From the NCBI RefSeq assembly GCF_025717045.1, contig NZ_JAOVZN010000008.1:124270-188269 (forward strand): a DNA stretch of 64,000 nucleotides, in the 5' to 3' direction. Position numbers and translations under genes: made by a program. Positions 15,523-25,403 of this stretch are shown here, one piece after another; the first letter of the stretch is position 1; every line of letters starts with the position of its first letter. The stretch is from Flavobacterium sp. SH_e (GTDB taxonomy: Bacteria; Bacteroidota; Bacteroidia; Flavobacteriales; Flavobacteriaceae). The notes under the pieces are model-generated. The model did no database searches, was not told the origin of the DNA, and saw only the letters and a list, made by a program, of their open reading frames with translations.

Positions 15523-16605
15523 ATGAAAAATACTGCGCTTACGCACATACATGAGGGTTTGGGAGCGAAAATGCTGCCTTTTGCAGGTTATAACATGCCT
15601 ATTACATACGAAGGGGTTAATGCTGAACATGAAACAGTTCGTAATAGTGTGGGCGTTTTTGACGTTTCGCATATGGGTGAATTTTTGTTAACGGGTCCGA
15701 ATGCCTTGGCTTTGATTCAGAAAGTGACTTCAAATGATGCATCGACTTTGACAATTGGAAGAGCGCAATATTCTTGTCTTCCAAATAATGAAGGCGGAAT
15801 TGTTGACGATTTGATTATTTATAAAATGAAAGAAGAAGAGTATTTGCTAGTTGTAAATGCTTCTAATATTGAAAAAGACTGGAACTGGATAACTTCTCAC
15901 AATGATTTGGGAGTTGATATGAAGAATCTTTCTGACGAATATTCTTTATTGGCAATTCAAGGTCCAAAAGCAGTTGAAGCAATGCAGTCTTTAACTTCTG
16001 TTGATTTGTCTGCGATTACATATTACCATTTTGAAGTGGGTGATTTTGCAGGTTTTACTGATGTAATTATTTCTGCAACTGGATATACTGGTTCTGGAGG
16101 TTTTGAAATTTATTGCAAAAATGCTGATGCTGAAGCAATTTGGAACAAAGTTTTTGAAGCTGGAGCATCTTTCGGAATTAAACCGATTGGTCTGGCTGCT
16201 CGTGATACTTTACGTTTAGAAATGGGATTCTGCCTTTATGGAAACGATATTAATGATACTACTTCTCCGCTTGAAGCTGGCTTAGGATGGATTACTAAAT
16301 TCACTAAGGATTTTACAAATTCTGAAGCGCTTAAAAAGCAAAAAGAAGCTGGTGTTACAAGAAAATTAGTTGCTTTTGAAATGCAAGAGCGTGCAGTGCC
16401 GAGACACGATTATGAAATTGTTGATGGCTCTGGAACGGTAATTGGAATTGTAACTTCTGGAACTATGTCTCCTTCTATGAATAAAGGAATTGGTTTAGGA
16501 TATGTTACTGTTTCAAACAGTGCTGTTGACAGTGATATTTTTATCAGAATTAGAAAAAATGATGTTCCTGCTAAAGTGGTAAAATTACCGTTTTACAAGA
16601 AGTAA
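15523..16605 (+). CDS. gcvT: Glycine cleavage system T protein (aminomethyltransferase)
   Basis: Transfers the methylene group from aminomethylated H protein to tetrahydrofolate, releasing ammonia, in glycine degradation. The 360-residue protein has the family layout: KMLPFAGYNMPITYEG near the start, GVFDVSHMGEF (about 42-52), IVDDLIIYK, GYTGSGGFEIY and GLAARDTLRLEMGFCLYGND with the folate-binding region. The C-terminal barrel contains TSGTMSPSMNKGIGLGYV. Length is normal. It is monocistronic, and gcvH and gcvP are not in the window. A clean terminator follows. Confidence 0.97.
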   Translation: MKNTALTHIHEGLGAKMLPFAGYNMPITYEGVNAEHETVRNSVGVFDVSHMGEFLLTGPNALALIQKVTSNDASTLTIGRAQYSCLPNNEGGIVDDLIIYKMKEEEYLLVVNASNIEKDWNWITSHNDLGVDMKNLSDEYSLLAIQGPKAVEAMQSLTSVDLSAITYYHFEVGDFAGFTDVIISATGYTGSGGFEIYCKNADAEAIWNKVFEAGASFGIKPIGLAARDTLRLEMGFCLYGNDINDTTSPLEAGLGWITKFTKDFTNSEALKKQKEAGVTRKLVAFEMQERAVPRHDYEIVDGSGTVIGIVTSGTMSPSMNKGIGLGYVTVSNSAVDSDIFIRIRKNDVPAKVVKLPFYKK

Positions 16606-16625
16606 TTTAAACTTATAATTTGAAG

Positions 16626-16656
16626 AATGCATTACGTTTGTAATGCATTTTTTTTG
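16626..16656 (+). terminator. Terminator of gcvT
   Basis: Perfect 9-bp stem aatgcatta/taatgcatt (16626-16634 with 16641-16649), 6-nt loop, then a run of at least six T. Confidence 0.92.
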
Positions 16657-16804
16657 TTCCAAAATGAAAAAAATCGGGTTAATTCTTTTCTTAATCTGTT
16701 CGTTTAACGGTTAAAAACTTTTTGTCGTCGATATTTCACTAAAAATGCTACAATTTGTAAAAATTTTAGTGTAACTTTAATCATGAACCCATGAATTTCC
16801 ATTT

Positions 16805-18838
16805 ATGAAAAAAATTTCACTACTCCTTTTTTTGCTGACATCAACTACATTTTTTGGTCAGAACAGCGCAGAAACTTGTGAAATATTAAACAAAATAAAT
16901 GCGCTTATTCAAAAAGAGCATCTTAGACCTAAACCTGTTGATGACAGCTTATCTGTGTTCGTTTTTGACAATCTCATTAACGATCTAGATCCTTCGCGCA
17001 ATATCTTTTTTAAGAGCGAATACGACGAATTGGCTCAAAAATACCGTTACAATCTTGATGATTTAATTTTAAAAAATGACTGCAGTTTTCTTAGTGAAAT
17101 TAAGGCAAAATATGTTGACGGTCTTATACGAACTAAAAAAGTTTTAGAAAAAATTCAGACCCTGCCTATTGATTACAATAAAAAAGATACCATCCGTTTC
17201 TATAAAAAATCTTTTGCCTTTTATCTTAAAAAAGAAGACGTTGAAAAAGTTTGGGTAAAAAAACTTCGCTATCAAATTTTAGACGATATTGCTGAAACAA
17301 GTGATGATTTAGATTCTATAAAGGCTAATTTTAAGACAATTGAACAAGCTTCAAAAAATAAAATTATCTCAAATGAAATTTGCCGTTTTACAACTTTATT
17401 AGAAAGGAATAGCAAACAGGAAGAAAAGCTATACAATTTCTTTTGCACTTATTTTGATCCTCATACGGCTTATTTTAGTGATGATTCTAAAACTAGTTTT
17501 GTGGCTTCGCTATCAAAAGAACATTTGTCGCTTGGAATGACGGTTAATTTGAATGAGAAAAACGAAATTATAATTGATGAAGTAGATCCAAATGGACCTG
17601 CATATCAAACTGGACAAATAAAAAAAGGCGATCAGATTATTTCGATTTCAAATCAAAAAGAGACTCTTCAAGTTTCTTGTGCTTCGCTAGAGTCAATTTC
17701 TACCATGATTTTATCTGAAAACAACAAACATATTACACTTACTTTAAAACGTAATTCAGGTAAAAGTTTTGATGTTTACATCGAAAAGCAAATGATGAAA
17801 GATGAAGATAATTCTGTTTTCAGTTTCATTATTGGAAAGGATAATAAAATTGGCTACATAAAAATTCCAAGTTTCTATGCAGATTTAGATGGTAACAGTA
17901 GAAAAGGCTGCGCTGATGATGTTGCACGCGAAGTTATAAAACTCCAAAGAGATAATATTAAAGGGCTTGTAATTGATCTTATTGACAACGGTGGCGGTTC
18001 TATGGAAGAAGCCATAAAACTTGCGGGAATGTTTGTAGATTACGGTCCGCTTTCTATTGTAATTGATAATAAAAAAGAAAAATCGGTTATAAATGATCCT
18101 TTTAGAGGTGTTATTTATAGAGGTCCAATTGTAGTTTTGGTTAACAGTAATACGGCCTCGGCAAGCGAATTCTTTTCTTCTATCATGCAGGATTATAATC
18201 GTGCTTTATTGTTAGGAAGCAATACATTCGGAAAAGCTACAATGCAGACTATTCTTCCGCTTGACGAAGAAAAAAATACTGATTTCTTAAAAATCACAAT
18301 TAATAAATTTTACAGAATTACAGGAAAAAGCCATCAATATTTTGGTGTAAAACCAGATGTTGTTCTTCCTGAATTTTATGAAGATATTTATCAGAAAGAA
18401 AGTGATTTTCCGACTGCTATTAAAAACGATAGTATAGAGCCTTTCTTGAAATATAAAACGTATGTGAAGCGAAATTTGATTGATAAAATTGCTAAAAACA
18501 GTTCTGAAAGACTTTCTGGTAATTACTTTTTTAACAATATCAAAAAGATCAACCTTAAGATCGATCAGATTGTAAATACTCCAAAGTCTGAAATTCCGAT
18601 GACTCTGGATGCCGTTTTTACACAGAAAAAAACGCTTAATGCTCTTTGGACAGAGATCAATACTTTTAATGACGAGAATAATCCGTTGGATGTTTATAAT
18701 TCGAGTATTAATCAGTTTTTACTTGGCGCTTCAAATGAAAAAGAGATTAACCAATATCAAATGGATAATCTCAAAACCAATCCATACCTGAACGAAGCCG
18801 TAAATATTATAAACGAGTTTAATGGCATGAGTAAATAA
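16805..18838 (+). CDS. Carboxy-terminal processing peptidase, S41 family (Prc/Tsp-like)
   Basis: Exported serine protease that degrades or trims envelope proteins from their C-termini. The 677-residue protein has a signal peptide (MKKISLLLFLLTSTTFFGQ), an N-terminal helical region (about 25-220) containing the NLINDLDPSRNIFF segment typical of tail-specific proteases, a PDZ domain (about 240-325, with ANGPAYQTGQIKKGDQIISI read as DPNGPAYQTGQIKKGD) and the S41 catalytic domain. The Ser-Lys dyad is visible: Ser452 in NTASASEFF and Lys477 in FGKATMQ, 25 residues apart as in the family. A C-terminal helical domain follows. It is a single gene with no evident partner. Confidence 0.93.
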   Translation: MKKISLLLFLLTSTTFFGQNSAETCEILNKINALIQKEHLRPKPVDDSLSVFVFDNLINDLDPSRNIFFKSEYDELAQKYRYNLDDLILKNDCSFLSEIKAKYVDGLIRTKKVLEKIQTLPIDYNKKDTIRFYKKSFAFYLKKEDVEKVWVKKLRYQILDDIAETSDDLDSIKANFKTIEQASKNKIISNEICRFTTLLERNSKQEEKLYNFFCTYFDPHTAYFSDDSKTSFVASLSKEHLSLGMTVNLNEKNEIIIDEVDPNGPAYQTGQIKKGDQIISISNQKETLQVSCASLESISTMILSENNKHITLTLKRNSGKSFDVYIEKQMMKDEDNSVFSFIIGKDNKIGYIKIPSFYADLDGNSRKGCADDVAREVIKLQRDNIKGLVIDLIDNGGGSMEEAIKLAGMFVDYGPLSIVIDNKKEKSVINDPFRGVIYRGPIVVLVNSNTASASEFFSSIMQDYNRALLLGSNTFGKATMQTILPLDEEKNTDFLKITINKFYRITGKSHQYFGVKPDVVLPEFYEDIYQKESDFPTAIKNDSIEPFLKYKTYVKRNLIDKIAKNSSERLSGNYFFNNIKKINLKIDQIVNTPKSEIPMTLDAVFTQKKTLNALWTEINTFNDENNPLDVYNSSINQFLLGASNEKEINQYQMDNLKTNPYLNEAVNIINEFNGMSK

Positions 18839-18845
18839 GGGATTT

Positions 18846-19076
18846 GTTTCAAGTTTCAAGTTTCAAGTTTAACTGCTAAATTCGCCAAGGTTTATGTAAT
18901 CTCAATAGGTATCGGGAGCAAAGTTTTATTTATATCACTTTGTGAACTTTTTTATTTTATACTTTAACTTAAAAATTTCTTTGTGTGCTTTGCGTAAACC
19001 TTAGCGAACTTTGCGGTTAAATTCAACACAAACCAAGTAACTTGAAACCTGAAACTTTAAACCTTAAACCTGAAAC
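18846..19076. repeat. Nested inverted repeats between the S41 protease and yebC
   Basis: The outer segment, three copies of caagttt (18846-18870), pairs imperfectly with the cttgaaacctgaaact array at 19037-19076. The inner segment 18870-18899 (taactgctaaattcgccaag...) pairs with 18991-19019 (...gcgaactttgcggtta). The 311-bp gap 18839-19149 holds no gene, only these repeats and the yebC promoter. Confidence 0.75.
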
Positions 19077-19096
19077 AAAAAAGAACAATTTTGTTT

Positions 19097-19126
19097 TTGG
19101 AAAAATAAGGAATAACCGTATTTTTG
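19097..19126 (+). promoter_or_regulatory. Promoter of yebC
   Basis: TTG at 19097-19099, 19-nt spacer, TATTTTTG at 19119-19126: a good Bacteroidota match 23 nt before the ATG. Confidence 0.8.
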
Positions 19127-19149
19127 CATCACAAAACTAAAAATTAGAA

Positions 19150-19863
19150 ATGGGAAGAGCATTCGAATTTAGAAAAGGAAGAAAAATGAAACGTTGGTCT
19201 GCAATGGCCAAAACATTTACCAGAATTGGTAAAGATATCGTAATGGCTGTTAAAGAAGGTGGTCCTAACCCAGATGCCAATTCTAGATTAAGAGCTGTTA
19301 TACAAAACGCGAAAGCTGCTAACATGCCTAAGGACAATGTGGAGCGCGCGATTAAAAATGCTAGTAATAAAGATACTGCTAACTATAAAGAGATTTTGTT
19401 TGAAGGATATGCTCCTCACGGAATCGCTATTTTGATCGAAACTGCTTCTGATAACAATAATAGAACTGTAGCAAACATTCGTAGTTATTTTAATAAATGC
19501 AACGGAACAATGGGAACTCAAGGTTCTGTTGAGTTTATGTTTGATCATACTTGCAACTTTAGAATTGCAAATAATGGTCTTGATGCTGAAGAATTAGAGT
19601 TAGAACTTATTGATTTTGGTGCTGAGGAAGTTTTTGAAGATGAAGACGGAATCTTAATCTATGCTCCTTTTGGAAGTTTTGGTGCTTTACAGAAAGAATT
19701 AGAAAATAGAGGTCTTGAAATCCTTTCTTCTGGTTTTGAACGTATACCGCAAATCACTAAAGAATTAACTGAAGCTCAAATCGCTGACGTTGAAAAATTA
19801 ATCGAGAAAATCGAAGAAGACGATGACGTAATGAACGTTTATCATACAATGAAAGAGGAATAG
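19150..19863 (+). CDS. YebC/PmpR-family protein
   Basis: The 237-residue protein is a full-length YebC-type protein. Family members act as DNA-binding regulators or as translation factors that relieve ribosome stalling. Diagnostic stretches are MGRAFEFRKGRKMKRWSAMAKTFTRIGKDIV at the N-terminus, GGPNPDANSRLRAVIQNAKAANMPKDNVERAI (about 37-68), and YEGYAPHG-like LFEGYAPHGIAILIETASDN. The acidic C-terminal domain is normal. It has its own promoter and terminator, so it is monocistronic. Which of the two family roles applies cannot be told from sequence. Confidence 0.95.
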   Translation: MGRAFEFRKGRKMKRWSAMAKTFTRIGKDIVMAVKEGGPNPDANSRLRAVIQNAKAANMPKDNVERAIKNASNKDTANYKEILFEGYAPHGIAILIETASDNNNRTVANIRSYFNKCNGTMGTQGSVEFMFDHTCNFRIANNGLDAEELELELIDFGAEEVFEDEDGILIYAPFGSFGALQKELENRGLEILSSGFERIPQITKELTEAQIADVEKLIEKIEEDDDVMNVYHTMKEE

Positions 19864-19889
19864 TCTTTCTATAAAAATAATACTTTAAG

Positions 19890-19921
19890 AAGCTCTAGAT
19901 TTTTTCTAGGGCTTTTTTTTG
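19890..19921 (+). terminator. Terminator of yebC
   Basis: 10-bp stem aagctctaga/tctagggctt with one wobble (19890-19899 with 19905-19914), followed by a T-run. Confidence 0.88.
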
Positions 19922-19984
19922 ATAGTAATCTATTTGAAATCATTTTAAACTAACATGAAATATATTTAAAAATAACATTTCGAG

Positions 19985-19992
19985 TATATTTG
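19985..19992 (+). promoter_or_regulatory. -7 box of the small lipoprotein gene
   Basis: TATATTTG matches TAnnTTTG, 30 nt upstream of the ATG. A TTG at the right distance is not seen. Confidence 0.5.
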
Positions 19993-20022
19993 CAACACCT
20001 CAAATAAAAATAAAAAACAAAA

Positions 20023-20226
20023 ATGCAAACATCAAAATTTACCAAAATCGCAGTAATCGTACTAGTACTTGTGTTTCTAGTACTAAGCGTAATCAGTTGT
20101 AGCACACACACGCATACACACACTCACACAACTTCAGGTAAAAAAATACCGCCAGGACAAGCAAAAAAAATGAATGGAGACAAAAGTGCTAAAGCTTATG
20201 CTCCAGGACAGCAAAAAAAGAGATAA
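20023..20226 (+). CDS. Small histidine/threonine-repeat lipoprotein
   Basis: The 67-residue precursor has a long hydrophobic signal segment ending VISC (Cys26 is the likely lipidation site). A short (TH)4 repeat follows, then a basic tail KKIPPGQAKKMNG...APGQQKKR. The PPGQAKK/APGQQKK tail recalls small Bacteroidota proteins sometimes annotated as quinol oxidase subunit 4, a name I would not trust functionally. The four alternating histidines could bind a metal ion (inference). It has its own -7 box and a strong terminator, so it is a real monocistronic gene. Confidence 0.8.
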   Translation: MQTSKFTKIAVIVLVLVFLVLSVISCSTHTHTHTHTTSGKKIPPGQAKKMNGDKSAKAYAPGQQKKR

Positions 20227-20235
20227 ATAATTTAT

Positions 20236-20266
20236 AAGCCTTCTGAGTTTCAGAAGGCTTTTTTTA
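20236..20266 (+). terminator. Terminator of the small lipoprotein gene
   Basis: Perfect 10-bp stem aagccttctg/cagaaggctt (20236-20245 with 20251-20260), loop agttt, and T-run. Confidence 0.93.
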
Positions 20267-20329
20267 TACTATTAATTTATTTTTTTATCAGAATGTGGAA
20301 AACCGTAAGGATTTATTTAACTAAATATA

Positions 20330-20337
20330 TACTTTTG
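20330..20337 (+). promoter_or_regulatory. Possible -7 box of the 20.5-49 kb locus
   Basis: TACTTTTG matches TAnnTTTG, but no TTG lies at the proper distance, and it would leave a leader of about 165 nt. It is the best candidate in the 282-bp gap 20227-20508. Low confidence. Confidence 0.3.
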
Positions 20338-20508
20338 GGAAAATTTTAATAGTCCATTACGTTTTAAACCAAATCAGATTCTATGGAAATAACTTTACAT
20401 TCTTAAATATTGCTATTATAAAGATTAGAATTCCCAAAGTTTTAACTTTTTTAGCGATTCTTCTTTAACAGCCCCCATCTCCAAATACATAACCAAACCT
20501 ACTATAAA

Positions 20509-23500
20509 TTGAAAAAAATTACTTCAAAGTTTCCTTCTTTTGTATTAAGTATCGTTTTATTTCTTGTAAGTTTTACTAGTTTTTCTAATACTTATATAGA
20601 TACATTAAGTAATCCTAAAAAACTTGTACCTTCAAAAAACATTATTTTAAATAATGCTGTCAGTTCTTCTTCAAATTCTTTTAACTATCATCAAAATTCT
20701 GAAAGTGAATTTACAAATGGTTATTTAAAAAAGAATTTCCCTATTGCGCAAGAAACCAATGAAGATCTAAAACTGGCAAAAGCTACTTTTGAAGAAATAG
20801 AAAAAAGTAGTAATGTTACTGATTTTCTTGAGCCTCAAAAATTATCTATGCTTCCGCTTGGGATTAAAAAGACAATTGGCGGAGTTCAATATATGCTTGG
20901 GATCAGTAGTGCTAAGTTTACACCAAAATATACTGAATTAACTGCTTTTGTTAGAATTATCATTCCTCAAGCTGATTCTACTGGCAGAAGAAAAGAATTG
21001 TTCTTTGGAGCAAACAATATTAAACTATCTCATAAAGGAGGATTAACAGGCGATACTAATTTAGTTTTACTTGGTGATGTTCCTATTCCTATTTTAGGCA
21101 GTAAAGCTATTTTAATTTTGAAAGGTGGTATGAATATGACCACTGGAAAAATTGACAACAAAACCTATGTTACTATTGATTGTAATGGTTTTAAAGAACT
21201 TGGTATTACAGCGGATGTTCAGTTTTCACAAAAAATAATTGTTCCTGTAGATGCCGATAATAAAATCATTAAAGATCAATCGGTAATTGGGACTTTTAAT
21301 ACAAAAGCAACGAATTGGAATGACATTTTAATAGAAATGTCACTTCCAAAATTTCAGATTACAAATTTTTCTGGTCTCTGCTTTCAGGTAAAAGATGCTA
21401 AGATAGATTTAAGCGACCTCAGAAATTCAGATAAAATAGTCTGGCCAACCAATTACCAAAAAGACTATCTTGTTCCAGGAAACGAATCTTTATGGAGAGG
21501 TTTTTATGCCAAAACTGTTGAGATCACATTACCCGAAGAATTCAAAATAAAATCAGGACAGAAAAGAGTTGCTTTTTCTGCCACCGATTTACTTATTGAC
21601 GGAATGGGTGTTTCTGGAACATTTGCAGCAAATAACATTTTGGATATTAATGCTGGAAGTGCTGGAGGATGGTCATTTTCAGTAAAAAGCATCAATTTAG
21701 GATTTAAAGCCAATACTTTAGTTTCAGGTGGATTTGGAGGTTCTTTTGTTCTTCCGATAACAAATACTGGAGCAAAATGTAAAGATGGTTCTGTCGTTGA
21801 ACTTGCATATAATGCAATCATAAACCCAATTGATAATTCTTATCTTTTAAAAGCAGAGATAGCTAAAAATTTATGTTTTTCAGCTTTTAAAGCAACTGCA
21901 AATATTGAGAAAGGTTCTTACATTGAATTAAAAGTAAAGGAAGGTAAATTTTTACCGAAAGCATTATTAAATGGTAACCTGACCATTAAAACTGCTATTT
22001 TAGAAAAAAGTGAAGCAAAAGACGGAACTGAAACTAAAAAAATCCTAAATGAAACCTTTGATCCTGAGGACATAAAAAGTGGTATTAAGTATCGCACAGA
22101 AACCACTAATGCAAAAGGTGAAATTGAAAGAGGAGCAATAGATAAGGATGGTAACCAAATAGAGCTAGATCCAACTACAGGAAAAGCGATTACCACACCG
22201 GAGGGAACTCCTAAGTTAGTAGACGGCGAAGTCCCTGAATCTAAAAAAATTATTCTTTTTGAAGGAATAGTATTCCAGAACCTTCAGCTTCAAACTGTAA
22301 CACCTATTCTTAAAACTGATTATTTTGGTTATAAAGATAATTACGACGATGAACTGGGATCTTCAAAAGTTGCAAACTTTCCAATTACGATTCATGAAAT
22401 AGCGCTTATTGCTGATGATAATTCGGCAAGATTACGACTTGATCTTTCTGTTAATATGATGAAAGATCAATTTAATGGCCGTACCAAATTTGATCTTATT
22501 GGGAAATTTAACGAAAATGAGGGTATTCAAAAATGGAAATTCGATAGCGTTAAATTTGAAGAAATAAAAATAGCCGCCGATCTTGGAGGTGTAAAGTTTA
22601 AAGGAAGCATTACCATTCTAGACGACGATCCTATTTATGGAACTGGTTTTAAAGGAATGCTTGGTGCCGATTTTACAGGTGGTATTTCTGTTGAAGCAAA
22701 TGCAATATTTGGCTGTAAAGGATTTAGATATTGGTACGTTGATGCCATGGTTGACAATCTAAATATTCCTGCAGGCGCCATAACTTTTAAAGGTTTTGGA
22801 GGTGGTGCTTACTACAAAATGAGAAAAGACGGATTTAGCAGCAGCTTTGTCGCGTCTGGTTCTAATTATGTTCCAGATATAGATTCAGGTCTTGGTGTTA
22901 AAGCGATGATCAAATTTGCTGGAACAGCAACTGCAGATGCCTTTTGGGGTGGAGCGGGATTTGAAATTGCATTTAATACTCACGGTGGTATTAATCGAAT
23001 CAGTCTTTATGGTGAAGGACACGTAATGCAAACATTCGAAATACCTGGTGCATCTGAATTAACAGAAGCTTTAAAAACTGTAACTGAAAATGAATCCTTA
23101 ATGTCATCCGTTGCATTAGAAGCTTTGAAAACTTCAAATCTTTCTAAAGCAGCTGAACAGCTATATCCTACAGATGTAAAAGCGAGAATGGGTATTAATG
23201 CTTTCGCTGCAATCGAATATGATTTTAGATCTAAAACTTTACACGGAACTTTTGATTTATATATCGACACTCCTGGAGGTTTCATCAAAGGTCGTGCATC
23301 GGGTAATAGAGCTGGTTGGGCAGTACTGCATTTTGCACCAGATAAGTGGTACATTAGAATGGGTACACCAACAGATCGTTTAGGAATAAAATTAGCAATT
23401 GGCTCTTTTGAAGTAGAAGCTGGAGGTTACTTTATGATTGGAGATGATATTCCTGCCAGTCCTCCTCCACCAGATATTGTTGCTCAAATATTAGGTGTTA

Positions 23501-25401
23501 GTGTTGAATCTCTAGATTATATGAGAGATGAAAACAGTATTGGAAATGGTAAAGGTTTTGCTTTTGGATCTGATTTTAGTTTAAAAACTGGCGATTTAAC
23601 CTTCTTGATCTTTTATGCCAATTTCCAATGCGGATTTGGATTTGATATTATGGTTAAAGATTATGGCGAAGCACAATGTAAAGGTTCTGGACAAATTGGT
23701 CTTAATGGATGGTATGCTAACGGGCAATCCTATGCTTATTTGCAGGGAGAACTCGGGATCAACATCAAATTATTCATGATTAGAAAGAAAATATCTATCA
23801 TAAAAGGTGGTGGAGCGGTTCTTTTACAGGCCAAACTGCCTAATCCCGTCTGGATTCGAGGTTATCTCGGAGGTTATTTTAACTTACTCGGCGGTGCCAT
23901 TAAAGGAAGTTTTAGATTTAAATTGGAATTTGGAAAACAATGTGAGTTTGTAAATGACGCGCCATTGGGCGGTTTAAAAACAATTGCAGACATCACGCCA
24001 GCTGAAGGTGCAAAAGATGTAAGTGTTTTTGCCGTACCTCAGGTAGGTTTTAATGTGCCTGTTGATAAAAGTTTCACTTTGGAAGAAGATTCAGGCGTTA
24101 AAACATATAGACTTAAATTGGAAGAATACACTATTAAAAAGGATGGTGTTGTGATTCCAGGGGAAATAGCATGGAATCAAACTAAAGATTTATTAAGCTT
24201 TACTCCTTTTGATGTATTTCCTCCAAATTCAAATCTTGTAAGTACAGTAAAAGTAAGTTTTCAGGAATTTACTAACGGTGCATGGAAAACGGTTTTAGAC
24301 AAAGGTCAAGTTGCTACTGAAACTGAGGTTCGAAATTTCGTTACAGGACTTGCTCCAAACAATATTCCTGTTACCAATATTGCGTATTGTTATCCTGTAA
24401 TGGATCAGAAATATGTTTATCAAAATGAATCTAAACAAGCATATGTAGTGCTAAAACAGGGACAGCCTTACTTGTTTGAATTAAAACAAGGACAGTCTCA
24501 AAAAGCATTCTACAAAACTGGAACAGCTTCAAGTACTGGGGCAATAACTTATAATAGTACTCTGAAAAAAGTAAGTATAGATTTACCAGCGTTACAAACG
24601 TCTAAAGCATATAATATTTCTTTAATGACGCTTGAAACAAAAAGTGATGCCAATAGCAATTTGAAAGAAAGCTATACGAACCAAGATTTGGGTGAAAATG
24701 CAAATGTTGAAATAAAAGACAGTAAACTGGCAGAAGTTGTAACTGGTGGCGATGGCGTTGAATTATTGCAATATAATTTCAATACAAGTCAATATAACAG
24801 TTTCTCAGAAAAAATGGCTGCAAAGAAACCGAAACAAACTTTGGTAGAAATTATCTATTCTGATGTTCATGCTTTACAGTCATTAAACAGTTCGACTGAA
24901 CCATTTGATGAAATCGAAATTATTGGTAATGCAAAAACAATGTTTGTTCCATTGGTAAATGCCGAAGCGATTCTAGATGATAGCTATTATAAGAATGAGA
25001 TTTTCCCTTTGATCTATCAAGGATATCCTTTAGAAGCAGATCTTCAATTTGACAGAAATGCGTCAACTCTTGGAGTTCCACCAACAAAAGGTGTCGAAAC
25101 ATTGGCCTGGTATCAAGATTATTTAATTAATAATCCAACAAGTTTTATGCTTAAAGAATATTTACCATTTAGATATAATATGCCATATTACTATAAAACC
25201 GATTTTGTCAATTTAAGATACAAAGTGGTTAACAAGTATTTAAATACTTTGAATCAACAAATGGTTACAAAGTATGATTATATCATTAATGGGAAATTCC
25301 CATATATCAAACAAGGAAATTATAACATAAAACTGAATTACACTCTTCCTGGAGGACAATTAGGAAGCAGTTCTGTATTCACATTCAATAAATCAATTTA
25401 A
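20509..25401 (+). CDS. Very large exported protein of unknown family (1630 aa)
   Basis: First gene of a large same-strand locus. It starts with TTG (no better ATG nearby), giving a signal peptide KKITSKFPSFVLSIVLFLVSFTSFS. The body is beta-rich and glycine-rich, with many FKGFGGGAYYKM- or GGFGGSFVLP-like strands. Around residues 500-580 is a charged, low-complexity stretch of KDG/DKDGN type. A probable Ig-like/BIG_5 domain lies near 1160-1260 (AEGAKDVSVFAVPQVGFNVPV). No lipobox and no T9SS C-terminal domain are visible; the end is LNYTLPGGQLGSSSVFTFNKSI. The following FnIII gene starts 2 nt after its stop. I do not recognise its function; a periplasmic or surface scaffold is an inference. Confidence 0.85.
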   Translation: MKKITSKFPSFVLSIVLFLVSFTSFSNTYIDTLSNPKKLVPSKNIILNNAVSSSSNSFNYHQNSESEFTNGYLKKNFPIAQETNEDLKLAKATFEEIEKSSNVTDFLEPQKLSMLPLGIKKTIGGVQYMLGISSAKFTPKYTELTAFVRIIIPQADSTGRRKELFFGANNIKLSHKGGLTGDTNLVLLGDVPIPILGSKAILILKGGMNMTTGKIDNKTYVTIDCNGFKELGITADVQFSQKIIVPVDADNKIIKDQSVIGTFNTKATNWNDILIEMSLPKFQITNFSGLCFQVKDAKIDLSDLRNSDKIVWPTNYQKDYLVPGNESLWRGFYAKTVEITLPEEFKIKSGQKRVAFSATDLLIDGMGVSGTFAANNILDINAGSAGGWSFSVKSINLGFKANTLVSGGFGGSFVLPITNTGAKCKDGSVVELAYNAIINPIDNSYLLKAEIAKNLCFSAFKATANIEKGSYIELKVKEGKFLPKALLNGNLTIKTAILEKSEAKDGTETKKILNETFDPEDIKSGIKYRTETTNAKGEIERGAIDKDGNQIELDPTTGKAITTPEGTPKLVDGEVPESKKIILFEGIVFQNLQLQTVTPILKTDYFGYKDNYDDELGSSKVANFPITIHEIALIADDNSARLRLDLSVNMMKDQFNGRTKFDLIGKFNENEGIQKWKFDSVKFEEIKIAADLGGVKFKGSITILDDDPIYGTGFKGMLGADFTGGISVEANAIFGCKGFRYWYVDAMVDNLNIPAGAITFKGFGGGAYYKMRKDGFSSSFVASGSNYVPDIDSGLGVKAMIKFAGTATADAFWGGAGFEIAFNTHGGINRISLYGEGHVMQTFEIPGASELTEALKTVTENESLMSSVALEALKTSNLSKAAEQLYPTDVKARMGINAFAAIEYDFRSKTLHGTFDLYIDTPGGFIKGRASGNRAGWAVLHFAPDKWYIRMGTPTDRLGIKLAIGSFEVEAGGYFMIGDDIPASPPPPDIVAQILGVSVESLDYMRDENSIGNGKGFAFGSDFSLKTGDLTFLIFYANFQCGFGFDIMVKDYGEAQCKGSGQIGLNGWYANGQSYAYLQGELGINIKLFMIRKKISIIKGGGAVLLQAKLPNPVWIRGYLGGYFNLLGGAIKGSFRFKLEFGKQCEFVNDAPLGGLKTIADITPAEGAKDVSVFAVPQVGFNVPVDKSFTLEEDSGVKTYRLKLEEYTIKKDGVVIPGEIAWNQTKDLLSFTPFDVFPPNSNLVSTVKVSFQEFTNGAWKTVLDKGQVATETEVRNFVTGLAPNNIPVTNIAYCYPVMDQKYVYQNESKQAYVVLKQGQPYLFELKQGQSQKAFYKTGTASSTGAITYNSTLKKVSIDLPALQTSKAYNISLMTLETKSDANSNLKESYTNQDLGENANVEIKDSKLAEVVTGGDGVELLQYNFNTSQYNSFSEKMAAKKPKQTLVEIIYSDVHALQSLNSSTEPFDEIEIIGNAKTMFVPLVNAEAILDDSYYKNEIFPLIYQGYPLEADLQFDRNASTLGVPPTKGVETLAWYQDYLINNPTSFMLKEYLPFRYNMPYYYKTDFVNLRYKVVNKYLNTLNQQMVTKYDYIINGKFPYIKQGNYNIKLNYTLPGGQLGSSSVFTFNKSI

Positions 25402-25403
25402 TA

